Positions 32,292 to 43,840 are shown, counted from the stretch's first letter. The stretch is 64,000 nt of DNA from Nitzschia sp. DOCU1 (GCA_951394045.1 OX595988.1:3611352-3675351), one strand, 5' to 3'. The notes: generated from the letters alone by a model not told the origin. Translations and numbers: made by a program.

Positions 32292-33094
32292 GCGACGTGG
32301 TCCGATATCAAAGTCCAAGAACTCAAGCAATTGCTGGACGAACAAGATGTGGATCATATCAAGACACCGCCTGGAGTAGCACCATCGGGAAATACCATCA
32401 CGAATACCTTCAGGCAGGATCCTCAACGTGCTATTTACACTATACCAGAAGCTGCATTGGTGGCCATGTTGGATATTGTTGCTCCCAAGCAATCGGGGGT
32501 AGTTTTGGATGCTCTCATGTCCAACCAAGGCGACGACGATAGTGAGCAATCATTAACGGCACAGCAACTTTTATCGGAAAAGGATTACTGGTTGTCCTTT
32601 TCAGATTTGTTTCCAATGATTGATGAAATATGCTCTCACCGACTGACGGGACAAGAAGATCCCGACAACGGCGTTGCGCACTATCTGGGTGCCTCCACCC
32701 GTAATGCGGAATATTTGCAGCTTGTCCAATTGAGGAGTGTGCTTTCAAGATCACGAGTTGCCGTATCTTCAACTTCGACGCCACGGCGTCAAGGGAAAAC
32801 AACATATGGAGTTGACCAAACGGGGGTTCCGAAAGGCGCTGCATGTTTGAAATCGCTTCTTTCCGGCACCGAATGGGCACTATTCAGAATCCCTTTGCTG
32901 CGAAAGCTGAAGCCCTGGTCGTGGGGACGGATATATCGACCGGCGTTCGTTGTTGGATGGCGACGGACGCCGCAGTGTCTTCGTTTTTGGCACCTATAAT
33001 AGTAGTACCCGCCGGCGGGCAAGAACTCACTTTCAACTATAGAAAGTTTCTGTCGTACATGTCAGTCTTATCCAATAGAACTAGAATGTCATGA
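32292..33094 (+). pseudogene. Decayed gene of unknown function with SET-like end
   Basis: Directly after the G-run the frame reads WSDIKVQELKQLLDEQDVDH and stays open to about 32999, but the better protein-like reading switches frames after about 32740 (DHELPYLQLRRHGVKG, ELTKRGFRKALH) and ends MGTIQNPFAAKAEALVVG, then AGGQELTFNYRKFLSYMSVL and a stop at 33094. The ending AGGQELTFNY resembles the tail of SET-domain proteins, but this is weak. The last roughly 230 bp recur at 37930-38250. Confidence 0.5.
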
Positions 33095-33118
33095 CGGTAG
33101 ACGCATTTCTACTTATAT

Positions 33119-33305
33119 CAGCTACCTGGACGATTGGAAAGGAAAGATCGCGCCAAATCGTCGGGACGATAAACTAGGTGTCAAGGATCAGATATTATTC
33201 GAAGTGCGCGCTATCTAGTTAGCAGCTACCTGGACGATTGGAAAGGAAAGATCGCGCCAAATCGTCGGGACGATAAACTAGGTGTCAAGGATCAGATATT
33301 ATTCG
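33119..33305. repeat. Two 83-bp identical direct repeats
   Basis: Copies at 33119-33201 and 33223-33305, separated by 21 bp, start CAGCTACCTGGACGATTGG and end GATATTATTCG. They appear identical. They lie just beyond the 3' end of the SLC4 gene. Confidence 0.93.
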
Positions 33306-33408
33306 TATGTATCCTAGTTTACACAAAACTGCGCTGCTGTTTAGAATAGAATCACGGATGTACGTTATCGCGCCGCAGCAGCTCTTCTTCCCAAAGAAAG
33401 ACGCTCGC

Positions 33409-35360
33409 CTACACATTCTCAACGCTAGACGACTCCTGCGAGATGTTGTCAGTGGGCTCCACCGCCGAATTGGCGAAGCGAGCTTCCTTCTTGGAAACAG
33501 AGTCGTCCTCTCCAACAGGGACGCTAGCACCCTGGTCGGCAGCTTCCCGAGCAGCGACCCACTCATCGACTTCTTCATCATAACCATCCAACAGACACAG
33601 CTCCCAGCCGTGAAAGAAGCGGGGAGCCAAGAACAGACGGGCAGGGATGCAGAGCAAAGTCATGAACGGGAAGGCAATAGCGATCGATGGCGTGTTCTGG
33701 ACAAAGAAAACGCCCAAGAAGAAGACAATCTGGAAAATAGTGAACATGTGGATGCGACCAGTAGTCATGTACTTGGTGTAAGGTCGCTCGCCGAACTTGC
33801 TCGGTTGTTGGAAGAACATCAAGAAGCGTGTCCACATCTGGATACTCGGAAGGGAAGACAGACCCATGAAAAGGAACACTCCCAACAACACGGGGAGAGG
33901 AATGAGCTTCAACGCCTTCAAGAACAACAGGGACAAACCCACCAACAAGTGCGAGAAGAACAGGGTCAAGCGGTTTTCTTGCACACGGATGATGCTTCCG
34001 TCCTTGTCCTTCTCGGCCAAGTTGTTCAAATGGACAAGGCAAGGAACTGTGGTGGCCACGAGCCAAGGAAGTCCAAGGAAACCGTTGACCATGTTGCACG
34101 CTCCGTTCAAGAAAAGATCCCAGTTGTAGGATTCTCCGTGTTGCAAGTTGTTGCCGGGGTTGTAGATCAAGTGCCAAGTGATACCGTTGTCAAGGTAGAA
34201 CAAGATATACGAGAGGAGGGCAGGTCCAGCAGCCATAAAGGGAACCCAGCTCTTTCCGTTCAAGTCGCCCATCGCAGCGAACCAAGAGCGGGTACCCCAA
34301 GCAGCAGCTTGACCTTCGCAGTCGTCAGGCCAGTAGGTGGTGCAGCTGGAGTCGCAGCAAGCGTAGGTGGGCTCGAACTTGTCGGGAACATTCAATCCGG
34401 GGACTTCGATGCTGGAGAATCCAAGGTTAGCAACCAACGCCCAGACGATGACGGCACTGGTAACGGCGAAGTCGTGGACCGAGTTGCGAATCTCCTGGTT
34501 GCAGAAGAAAGCGGACGTCTTGAATCCTCGGAGGAAGAAAATGGTAGCGGTAGTTCCAAAACCCAAAATGATGTTGAGAAGGGCCGTCTCGTACATGCTG
34601 TAGTTCTCGGCATTCTGGTTGTCCGAGTGGAAGGAGTTCTCGGGGTCCAAGTATCGAAGAAGCCCACCCGGTCCGAAGGGACTGCCAATAGCGTTCAAGA
34701 TGAAGATAGACACAATCAACAAAGCAAAGATATCATCCGTGAATCGGGTAGCGTATCGAATGTAGCGGGTCAAGTCAAAGAAGGCCGTGAAGGTGGTGTA
34801 GCCGAACGTCCAAATGGACACCCAAGCATAGAACGGGAGGAACGGAATATCAAGGTTCTTGGACATCTCATAGATGACGGTACTCATGATCAAGACTGGA
34901 CCAGTGGATCCGACAATGATCGTGGGCATACCACTAAAGACCGACATGAATACACCAACCCAGCATGTTGCAAGAATGGTTTCGACGGCTCCGATGTGGT
35001 TCTCGGTGTTACGCGAGTAAACAGCACCAAAGGTCAAGGTGGGAGCGATGACGGTAATGAACATCAAGAGCGACACGGCGACGGTCGTTTGGTTGAAGTT
35101 GGTGACTTCGGAAAACCAGTGGGTTCCGATGGTGGTCTTAACCTCCTCAAACATACCCCGGCCCCATGGCTTTCCGGGTTCTGGTCGATGTTAGTGGGGG
35201 CAATGAGAAGAAAGAAGAATCAACAGGGAGGTGAGGATGTGCATTTCAGAACATTTGTGTTGCGGCATCGATGGTGGAGTGCTGAAAGCTACTTACCGAT
35301 GAATACCTTCCCGGCGGTAGGGATCAAGTCAGCGTTGCTTTTAGTATCTTTGGATGACAT
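33409..35360 (-). CDS. SLC4 family anion (bicarbonate/borate-type) transporter, two exons (611 aa)
   Basis: Membrane anion transporter of the SLC4 (HCO3_cotransp) family; diatom members move bicarbonate, plant and yeast ones borate, so the substrate is inferred. Exon 1: 35360-35297 (MSSKDTKSNADLIPTAGKVF); intron 35296-35181 (116 bp, GTAAGT donor, CTAAC branch-like, CCAG acceptor); exon 2: 35180-33409. The junction encodes I|EPGKPWGRGMFEEVKT, typical of the start of the membrane domain. About 10-14 membrane segments, with FSGMPTIIVGSTGPVLIM (half-helix STGP), FGYTTFTAFFDLTRYIRYAT, and LVGLSLLFLKALKLIPLPVL. The C-terminal cytosolic tail of about 70 residues is acidic. The frame upstream of ATG 35360 stays open to another ATG at 35534, so a longer N-terminus is possible. 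The open reading frame itself is undamaged. Confidence 0.92.
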
Positions 35361-36621
35361 GGTGGCAGAGCTCGCTTCTGCAGAGCTGGTCAAAATTTCC
35401 GTGTCGGGTAGGGCGGCAGCCTTGGCAATCGACTTGGACTGCAAATTATGAGATCGGGATTTGTGGTTTTGAGTTTCGGCGTCGCGACTTGAGGTTTCGT
35501 GGTCGTTGTTCTGGAATGATGTGGGCGTCATCATCTTTCCGTGTCACATGTTCAACTTTCCAAAAAAGGAAATGGGCTATTGTCGGTGTCCTCTTCAAGG
35601 CCCATGAATAAGGATTCATCCACGTCAGAACCACCTTTCCTGAGGTATAGTTTTGTTTCTCTTTATTGCAGAATGTTTCCGACCTCGGGACCTTGGAATA
35701 CTACTGCTATTGAATACGGTAGATTCCCACAAGTGCGTCATGTCGGCCTTCATGCAGAAGGGTCGACGTCGCCTACATAGCCTGGGATGCCGATGGGCTA
35801 TTGTGAGTGCGGTTCCTAGACATTTGATTTTAAATCCCCAAGAAGCTTTCTGTTTCCGTCGTTCTGTTTTCTCGTTGAAGAAAGATGGTTGTGGACGCGG
35901 TCATGTCCAATGGAATCAATAAAGTAGTTAGCAGTTCGAGAAAGTCACGCACGGAAAGTCCTTTGTTTCTTCCTGACGAGGAAGAAAGCTCGTTTTCTCT
36001 GACGCGCCACCACCGACCGGCGCCCACGAAAGTCGCCAAATTCGTTTGCACGTAGGCGCATACGACGAGATCGAAAGCAGCTACCGGTAGCTAGCACAGA
36101 AAATTAAAAAAAGAATTGCTATCCTATTCATCTTCTACTAGACAAAGAAATATGTTATCTGCTTTAGTTGGTGTTGGGATATCTCCCCTCTCTACTAGAA
36201 GAGTTGATCTACCGCCGGTAGTTATTTGATATTGCTGTTCTTCGTCGGAAGCGGTCCGTCCGCCATGCGTGTATCAATGACTAGAATGACCATCTTTAAT
36301 TGTGCCACGTGGAAGGCTTACTTGCCCGTCAAAAATTGTTCCATCGGCGGTGCAGATTCGTATGATAGAGATCCTCCATCGTCCAGTTGCCCATGAGCAT
36401 TGAATGAATCATGACAGGCCGACGAATATCCCTGGCTGACGACCATGGTGGTGATCTGCATCCATGCTTCAATGGGCGGCGACGAGAATCTCGGGCTTTT
36501 CTATAGCATCAACGGCGAAAGCTGTAACCCTTCCGTTGAAGCAGGGCGGTATCAAGGCGGACCGTATCTCTGTTTGAAAAATCACCTTCTTGTTGCAACG
36601 TGGGAGATTTGATTGTGGAGT
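35361..36621. other. Promoter side of SLC4 and intergenic DNA
   Basis: The first 170 bp could be coding if SLC4 starts at 35534. The rest shows no gene. CTACCGGTAGCTAGC lies near 36081 and a variant CTACCGCCGGTAG near 36210. Confidence 0.45.
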
Positions 36622-37647
36622 ATGGCTGGGGAAGACTCAGTAGGAATTATTCGGCCTCTAGAGTTTGCCGATGCAGAATCCGAGAATTTGCCCAAGCTCA
36701 TTGTGGATATTAACCTTGGCTGAAAATCAAGCCACGAATCCTCAGATTCGGCTGCTCTATTAGACGATGTAAAGGTGGATATACAATGGTCGATTGACCA
36801 GAACTTGGACACCACATCGGCCATTGGACGATGCAATAAATGTTCTGCAACAAGTTTCATGGTCACTGGTGACACGAGATCCTATTCCTCTTGCTAAAAT
36901 TGCCCGATGTTTGGATGAACTGCACGGTCAATGGTGGCTGGATGGGTGGATTTGGCTGTCCTTGCGGGTTTCGAGGCTCGTTCGTTTGCGGAAACGGGGA
37001 CTTCCCGAGGAACCAATGCCGACGAACGATTCGTACAAAGGCTAGAATACCTTGCTACGAACGATTCAAACAATGTCGATTCGATACAGCAAGAAGATTT
37101 GGAAACGGATGTGCGAGAATCTCGCAATGCTAGAGAGGCCTTGGTTCGGATGGGAATGTGGTCGGCGGATAGTGACCCATCCAATTTCAAACCACATCCA
37201 TGGTCCCCCGAAATTCTCCTAGCTGTAAACTGGTACCAAACGATGGATCGCAATCGAAAGGAACGGCTCACGCGAAACGTCCTCGAAGCGAAGCAGCAGG
37301 GAGCATCGCCCACCAGTTCGGCTGCTGTCGGTGCTCTAGAAGGGCGCATCGACATGACGCACTTTCCATGCCTATGCGTAGATGCCACCAGAACTTTATT
37401 TCGGGAGATGACGCCATTGGAATAGGAAGTCGTGCGTCAACGGGTCCATAAGTATCCAAGAACTCCAACTGGGAAGTCCTGGTTCATACATATGGCCGAG
37501 GTTTTCGACATTACTCACCGACGGTTGCCGGGCGCTCGGAGCAACTACAACTTTTACAAACAGCCGCGTCGAAGAGTGGCCCTTGATTTGCTACCCCCGA
37601 CACTTTTTGAATCATTGGGCCTGAAAACGATGCCGCCCGATGATTAG
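36622..37647 (+). pseudogene. Broken gene of unknown function
   Basis: Protein-like stretches in succession: MAGEDSVGIIRPLEFADAES, LPKLIVDINLG then a stop, DDVKVDIQWSIDQNLDTTSA, a frame change to AKIARCLDELHGQWW, another into VDLAVLAGFEARSFAETG, then an open run from 36931 with WSPEILLAVNWYQTMDRNRK and GRIDMTHFPCLCVDATR. An in-frame TAG at 37423-37425 interrupts it, and the same frame continues (VRQRVHKYPRTPTGKSW, RRRVALDLLPPTLFESLG) to 37647. No domain is recognised. At least two frameshifts and two stops mark it as a pseudogene, unless introns explain part of this. Confidence 0.6.
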
Positions 37648-37929
37648 TCTTTGTTTTCAACAATCAGCCGATGACCCGTGCCGCCACGACAATGACATCG
37701 ACTACCAGTACGGCCGTCAAGCTAGAAGTTGCGTTGTATTTTCCACGTCAAAAAGCCCCAAAGAGTACCAAACTGTCAAAGCAAATCGCTCTTATCGTCG
37801 CCATCGTGGTAAATGAGATCGACACCGCCCAGAATACACAAGACGACCTGGATTCGACGCTGCTGTGAAGAGATGACAGTGGTGGAGGGGGAGCACGCGA
37901 TTACCCCGCCAGCTCAGCTGTTGCTGGTT

Positions 37930-38250
37930 CGGCATTCAGAATCCCTTTGCTGCTGAAGCTGCAGCCCTGGTCGTGGTACGGCATGATACTGGAATGAGTG
38001 CTCGAGAGGGCGAGAGCTGGGAGTGGATTTGTTTTTCTGCGTTAAAAGTTGTCTCGAAGGGAGACAAGCGGCGGGACGGATATATCGCTGCGGTCGGCAT
38101 TCGTTGTTGGATGGCGATGTACGCCGCAGTGTCTTTCCGCCGGCGGCCAACCGACTTTTAACTAAGGGAAATTTCTGTCGTATATGTCAGTCTTATCCAA
38201 TCGAACTACCGGTAGAATGCTCTGACGGTAGGCATCCTTCTACTTTTTCG
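37930..38250 (+). pseudogene. Second copy of the SET-like gene end
   Basis: Matches 32883-33115: ATTCAGAATCCCTTTGCTGC, GAC(G)GATATATCG, CATTCGTTGTTGGATGGCGA, GTCAGTCTTATCCAAT. This copy has about 90 bp more in the middle (GGCATGATACTGGAATGAG onward) and stops in all frames. It lies 5 kb from its partner with the SLC4 gene between them, pointing to a duplication that spans SLC4 or an ectopic copy. Confidence 0.82.
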
Positions 38251-40655
38251 ATTTGTCTTATAGATACTAGTACTAGAAAGATCGCCATAGCTGTCCATCG
38301 GAGGAAGTCTATCAGTCAGCATTAGTAGGTACTTTTATCGAGGCTGTGGCTATCGATTATCCCTAACCGAAGCCATCGAATCAATCAATCACTCGCGTGA
38401 TCATTTTAGTATGATATGCTTTGACCTATGTAGGTATATTTATCTACTTAAATACCTTAGTTTCTTCTCGGAAATGGATGACGTATTTAATCGAAGGATC
38501 GCCTCGCGTGGCCACTTTTTGCGCCACAAATTCAACAACAGTGCATCGTCGTTGTCATTCTCATTGGCAACTCCCAAGACTTTGTGTCGTTGAAAGAGGA
38601 GTCGAAGATGGCTTTACCAATGTTGCTTACAAGAGTTCTTCTCTTTTGTTGGATAACCGCTGAATCACTCCAATGTTGTATCGGCGTGGTATGGCGGCGA
38701 CAGCACACCACGACAATAATTATACCACGATCACTATGATGCTGGCGGCATTGTTGCTGACAATAGGCACCGATCCATGATCCTTGAGGCGATCATTGCT
38801 CTTTCGTCCTTCCTAGCTCTTTGCCATGCCTGCAAGAATTCAAGGGAAGAGAATTTGAAAGGGCCGCGGCGGTCCGAGTGGAAAGCGCTGTGCCAGTCTC
38901 CAACGACTGCTGGTAGTAGGTAGCAGGAGCGCCTACCAGCAGCATCAGATTGGACTTTTTTTGGCTTATGGCGACGGTTTTGTAAGAAGATCACTTTACA
39001 CAACAATCCAAGTGCATGCCTACCGCAGTAAAACAACTCCGCCATATGGCCCACTACAGCAAGAAGGTGTGATTGGGCGTGAACGGGTATCCTGCGACTG
39101 TCTGAAGGAACTTCTTGTTCTTCTTGCTAGCTACATCATATCGGGGCACATCAATGCATTCCCGCACGTTCGAGTTGTTTGGCATCATGATGTAACCTGC
39201 GCAACATATGTTATTGAAGCACTAGTACGGAGCGATGGGAGCGATGATGAAGCTATGCCATTACCTGCTCCTCGTGGCATGGGCACTGACTTGTTACAAC
39301 GGGGTACAAGGCCCTAGTGTGTACAAGGACGAGAAATCGAAAAGGCAACGTGCTTCGCAAGTCGCTCCTGAGGCGTGCTCACGCCGACAAGGTGGGCCAC
39401 GCGTGCTGGTATCACCAGTCTTCCAAGATTGCTAGCAGCTAGCCGGAGCTCCTTCTAGCAGCACAGCACCAATCATGTAGCGAGGCGATCGTGCCGATTG
39501 GCTTGGCATGGAGTATCGCGATGGCACATGGCAAACAAAGTGGGCACACGTCGCGTTACCAGCAATATTCCAAGAAGATCGCTAGTAGCTACCACCAGGA
39601 ACTCTTTCTAGCATTACATCCTCAGCAACCGTGGATTGGTGCGACCAGATGGTTGGTCTGGAGTATCACAAGGGACGAGGACAACGATGACGGTATTCGC
39701 TACGCCTACCGCAACAGAAGCGACTACTATTGCTAGGTCGTTGCTCTAGTACTAGGACTAGTACCGCCGGAGTGGAAAATTATTCTTTGCGAAGCGAAGG
39801 GATGATAATCTTCGAGGTCCAAGAAGGCGAGGGGACGTGAACGGTTGACCTAATAACTACATTCACGTGATGACACAAGTCGAGCTACTGTCTGAAGGAA
39901 CTCCTTGGTGCTAGTAGCTATATCTGGGCATGGCGTCATGTTGTCCCCTGCGCAACAACTGTTCATGCTGAATGACCAAGGGAGGATGCGATGAAGGAAT
40001 GCTACTACTCATATTACTACAATCGTAGTAGCTCTGGTGGCATGTGCACTAGGGGTACAGTGGAGTGTTGGATAGTGTACTCGAAGCGTTGAGACGAAGC
40101 TTTCTCGATGGTTGCAGTTGGTTGATTTTTAATTTTTGGCGGCCGGTTCTTCGTTTTGGCGGGGTTCGGAACTTTCCGCGGACTGAGTAGAAGAATGACC
40201 CCAATCCAAGCATCGACATTCGCTACGTAGTCCCCAGGCACATGAAGCAGGGTTCTTCAATTTGATGCAAGCTGGACCAAGAGTTGCTTCACTCCCTGAA
40301 AGATGCATGACGAGAGCCAACCATTCTATTACTACGACAACGTCATCGGGGTGCTCGGTAGCTGCAGTTTCAAGTGCGAGATGAATATTCTATGCGTTTG
40401 TGGAGCTATCGTCGGAGCATTCCTGTTTAAGGCATCGGTGCCCAATCCATCGAAAAGCTACGATTTGAGACTCTTCTTTAACGTCTAGTACGAGGACTCT
40501 TTCTCTTTATTCGTAGTAGGCGTGCTTTATACATATATAAGGTGTTTTTGGCTTTCTATTGTGGGTCAAACTTGGTTGTGAAGGTTGAAACGTGATCAAA
40601 GAGTACCAATGCGTCCATTATGGATAGGCGGCGGCGACTTGTGCGTGCTGTGCTT
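38251..40655. other. Intergenic DNA with diverged internal repeats
   Basis: No gene seen. Two blocks resemble each other (39086-39310 and 39884-40066): both carry TGTCTGAAGGAACT, GGCAT.ATG(A)TG..CCTGCGCAACA, GGTGGCATG or CGTGGCATG, and GGGGTACA. A further pair (39360-39450 and 39528-39620) shares ACCAG..TTCCAAGA.GATCGCTAG.AGCTA. Old tandem duplications are likely. Confidence 0.45.
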
Positions 40656-41459
40656 TTATTGATCCCGCGGGGTCTTGTGATCTCGCATCTTCTTGCCCCG
40701 GCTGGAACGAGAAGAGAGAATGAAGTCATTCTCATTAAACAAGTCATCTTGAAGCAGGTCGAGAACTTCATCAATAACTTGGATAGTGCGTTTGCGACTG
40801 CCCTCGGCGCTCAAACCATGGTGATGTCTCGGTGTCACCGATGACGTACCCCCCACCATCCTTCTGTTCTGTGAATCATGGCGATTGCACGAGAATGATA
40901 GAGCAGAGAGGGACATGAGCGGTGACAGAGTGCTCCCGACCTTGGAAGCAGCGGAATCCATGATTCCAATGCTGGACCTCGTATCTGACGCAACATGTCC
41001 CATTGATGGAGCCATCAGAGGAGCATCATCGTGGGGGGCATCAGTGCGTTGACTCGAAGAACAAGAACGAGAAGACTCCAAAGAACCCTCGGCGATTGGG
41101 GTCATGGTGTCTGAATCTTGATCAGATCGCCTGGAAAGTTCAACTGCACCGCTCTCATCATTGACCATGGTCAAACTCTTGGAATCAACTAAAGAGCCAT
41201 CAACCTCGATGACATCACACTCAATTTGCTTCCCGGCTACCATTTTGCCTCGTTTGGATTCTTTTAGATATAACGACGAGGAGTTTGTGTCGGATGGAAA
41301 GCGGCATGTCTTCGTGGCGGGAAGCACCAGCAACAAATGAAGTTTCTCGCACTCAGGTTGCGATCGAGATATTTCGCTTGCTTGATCTTGATCCGTCATT
41401 GCTTTCAAGGCCATCGTCATCTCTAGGTCAAGAATAGGAAATTTCTTTAGCTGTTCCAT
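40656..41459 (-). CDS. Small acidic-tail family protein (IDEVL family), 267 aa
   Basis: Largest visible member. The frame is open upstream to 41597, but ATG 41459 (MEQLKKFPILDLEMTMALKA) is the most plausible start, giving 267 residues. A helical N-terminus is followed by a long Ser-rich, probably disordered middle (SRRSDQDSDTMTPIAEG, SSRSCSSSQRTDAPHDDAP). The C-terminal part has RKRTIQVIDEVLDLLQDDLF, a strong match to the family motif, then a basic RSSRGKKMRDHKTPRDQ tail that other members lack. RKR just before the helix could be a nuclear signal. It ends at TAA 40656-40658. No domain recognised; function unknown. Confidence 0.65.
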   Translation of the reverse strand: MEQLKKFPILDLEMTMALKAMTDQDQASEISRSQPECEKLHLLLVLPATKTCRFPSDTNSSSLYLKESKRGKMVAGKQIECDVIEVDGSLVDSKSLTMVNDESGAVELSRRSDQDSDTMTPIAEGSLESSRSCSSSQRTDAPHDDAPLMAPSMGHVASDTRSSIGIMDSAASKVGSTLSPLMSLSALSFSCNRHDSQNRRMVGGTSSVTPRHHHGLSAEGSRKRTIQVIDEVLDLLQDDLFNENDFILSSRSSRGKKMRDHKTPRDQ

Positions 41460-43206
41460 GCGAAAAAAGTAAATACCATGTGCGAAAGAAATAATACAGC
41501 AGTTGACCATGTCCTGCTGGAGGCTGCTTCGCCCGGTATTTGAAATCCAGCTTGAAAAAGACATACCGGTAGCTTCCGATGAAGGCCAGCTCACCATTTG
41601 GTTATTCTTCCGTCACATGCATCGGAGCCAAGCAGCACAGCTTCATTTCATCAGTGTGCAAAAGATACGAAAAGGTTCTTTGCGTTCGCTTGCAGCTGCC
41701 CAATATTACCATGTATGTCCTTTGGCAGCTGCTCGGGATCTACCGATGGAGTCTGCAGCTGGACTACCCAGCTGGGTTCTCCTATGCTGGAGATAGAGCT
41801 ATTTAAAGGTACGGAACCAACTGCAAGTTGCATACAGCAGCCTTCAATAATTGATTAATAGGTTGCAGTATTTCATTAAACACCAAATCTGGATTGCTAA
41901 AAGTTCATTCGACCACGTCAGTCCTCTTTGATGAAAGCAAAGTATCAATGACAAAAGTTCTCTGAACAAAAGGGAATTTTATTGGTTCGAATTCCTTCCC
42001 GCCACCTGCCCAACATCTGAAAGACACCAACCGGACGGACTGGCTATCCGAGGCCAGTTGGTCAAGAATAATGCGAACGACATTCCTATGCATTCACATC
42101 ATGGCATGGCAAGAGAATGCCATGCTGGTGCCGGTATTCTTGGAATGGTTGCCGTTGAACGGGCGACGGGTCAAGCTGAAATGGCGGACGATCCCCCCTC
42201 GTTCTTGCTTGTCTTCTTGTTGATCGATCATATCACCAAACATGACAGCAGCAAGCGACGAAAAGAAAATGATTTTCATGCTAATACCATCCTTTCTATT
42301 CCCATCCAACCATGCTGCTGGTGCCTATCAATTGTCCCATCGTACCGACTACCACTCTAGTACTACTAGAGAGTAGAATCACGTCATAGTACTACCAAAA
42401 CGCAAGCTGTTGTTATCTTGAACCTGCTCGATCGCTCCTGTATTGCTTCATTTGCTGCATGCAATATCCGACCGGTAATCGAGAGGAACCTACCGGTAGT
42501 AGCTATTGATTGATACTTCTTGTACTGCCCATTATTGTCGTTCTCGTAGTAATATCCGACGAAAGTCCGATTAGGACGAAACCATGTAGAACGGTGGGAA
42601 CACCGTGACGTTGGCTGATGACGTCTCATGGATCGCCCTTGGTCCAAGAAAGGGCAGTAGGACAGGAAGGCAAGAAGTGGACAACTATGGGTGAGGAATG
42701 TTCGGTTGGAATCTTTCGTCGGATATTATTAACGACAATAATGGGCAGTACCTGCGAAGAAACGTGTCAGTCCGACCTCGATCAAGGGCTTACATCGAGG
42801 AGCATGATTCCCTGACATAAAAGGGGTTCTCTTTGTACAAAGTCTTATGGGAGTATCCGCGTAGAGGGAAATTGAACTACCATGAGAACCACCATCATTC
42901 GCGTCAGAACACCTTGATGTTCGCCGAGTCCCAAGGAAGGGCAGTACGTGGTACCTGGTACGGCATCAAGGCAAGAGTTCGGTTTGTATCTCATAGTTCA
43001 CTTTCCCTCGAGTGCTTCATCTCCTAGCGAGGGTTTCAAAAGTTGCAGGGAATTCCGGTCCCTGATCTATGCCCTGATCGCGGTCGGACAAACACGGTTC
43101 TTCGCAGGGTAGGATTCTTCTCTTGAATGGGCATAATCCAATACACATCTGGTGCTTGACATCAAGATGTGCAGAACTTTTTCCGTCATGATATTGCCTC
43201 CGGGAA
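41460..43206. other. Intergenic DNA, left arm of a segmental duplication
   Basis: No gene seen. Around 42300-42480 the strings CCCATCCAACCAT, AGAGAGTAGAATCACGTCAT and GCTGCATGCAATATC match 46505-46850 in the same order. This supports duplication of the block that contains the gene at 43418. Confidence 0.5.
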
Positions 43207-43236
43207 CTACCGGTACCTACCGGTACCTACCGGTAA
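43207..43236. repeat. Triple CTACCGGTAC array
   Basis: The palindrome-containing decamer CTACCGGTAC occurs three times in tandem (last copy ends in CCGGTAA). It is the densest cluster of the TACCGGTA motif that recurs singly through the intergenic DNA. Confidence 0.92.
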
Positions 43237-43417
43237 TGAGAATCGGCATGATTCTGCAACTAAACGAGAATTAGTAGAAGTGTCTTTGCCCGAAAGAATA
43301 GTTCCCAAGACATTCTGGAAGCGACTACTTCATAGATATTAATATCACGTTTGCCGCATGAATTCCTGATCCGAATAACTACTTTTTTCTTTCTTAGACG
43401 TTGAGAAGAACATCATC

Positions 43418-43840
43418 ATGACGAAAGCAGTAGACTGTGAAGACGTTGCAATGGCGGCTCTAGCTAGTACTATCAGAACTAGTAGTGCCGCAGCACCAAC
43501 AGTTGCCCCATCTCTTGTTGGTCGAGAACTGACAGCCATCCCAGCGGTGCAGTTGAGCCACCGTTCATCTGCAAGTCACCAAGACATGAGGTTGCACCTC
43601 AGAGCCTCTCAACCTTCCAGAACATCCGACATGATGGGGCATGTATCGGCTTCATCAGGAGGGGACGAACAGCCACAACGAGATTTTCCTCAAAGGCAGC
43701 CGCTTTGGTATTGCCAATCGAGAAGCAGGGCACATCAACAGCAGCAGTATCACGATGAGCACCAAAGAAGAATTGCCACCATCAAAGTTATCGAAGAAGC
43801 TTTGAGATTGGTTGCAGAAGACGAGGATGATTGGTTTTGA
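43418..43840 (+). CDS. Small acidic-tail family protein (IDEVL family), 140 aa
   Basis: Unrecognised protein beginning MTKAVDCEDVAMAALA. The N-terminus (MTK.VDCE.V.MAAL) and a middle block (LTAIPAVQLSHRSSASHQ) match the gene at 47525 closely. The middle is Ser/Arg/Gln-rich (RAHQQQQYHDEHQRR). The end IATIKVIEEALRLVAEDEDD plus WF is the family motif. Preceded by a pyrimidine-rich stretch and TTAGACGTTGAGAAGAACATC, conserved before the paralogue; TTTCTTTCTTAG could be a splice acceptor, so an upstream non-coding or coding exon is possible. It heads a tandem array whose next two units (44195, 44712) are degenerate. Low-complexity composition suggests a disordered peptide, function unknown. Confidence 0.75.
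   Translation: MTKAVDCEDVAMAALASTIRTSSAAAPTVAPSLVGRELTAIPAVQLSHRSSASHQDMRLHLRASQPSRTSDMMGHVSASSGGDEQPQRDFPQRQPLWYCQSRSRAHQQQQYHDEHQRRIATIKVIEEALRLVAEDEDDWF

Noticed and set aside
33307..35451. A 714-codon open frame on the plus strand
   Set aside because: It is exactly antisense to the SLC4 gene and reads as low-sense Glu/Arg/Gln-rich protein; codon bias of the real gene explains it.
36582..36875. Minus-strand ORF of 97 codons
   Set aside because: Antisense to a protein-like plus-strand stretch of the broken gene at 36622.
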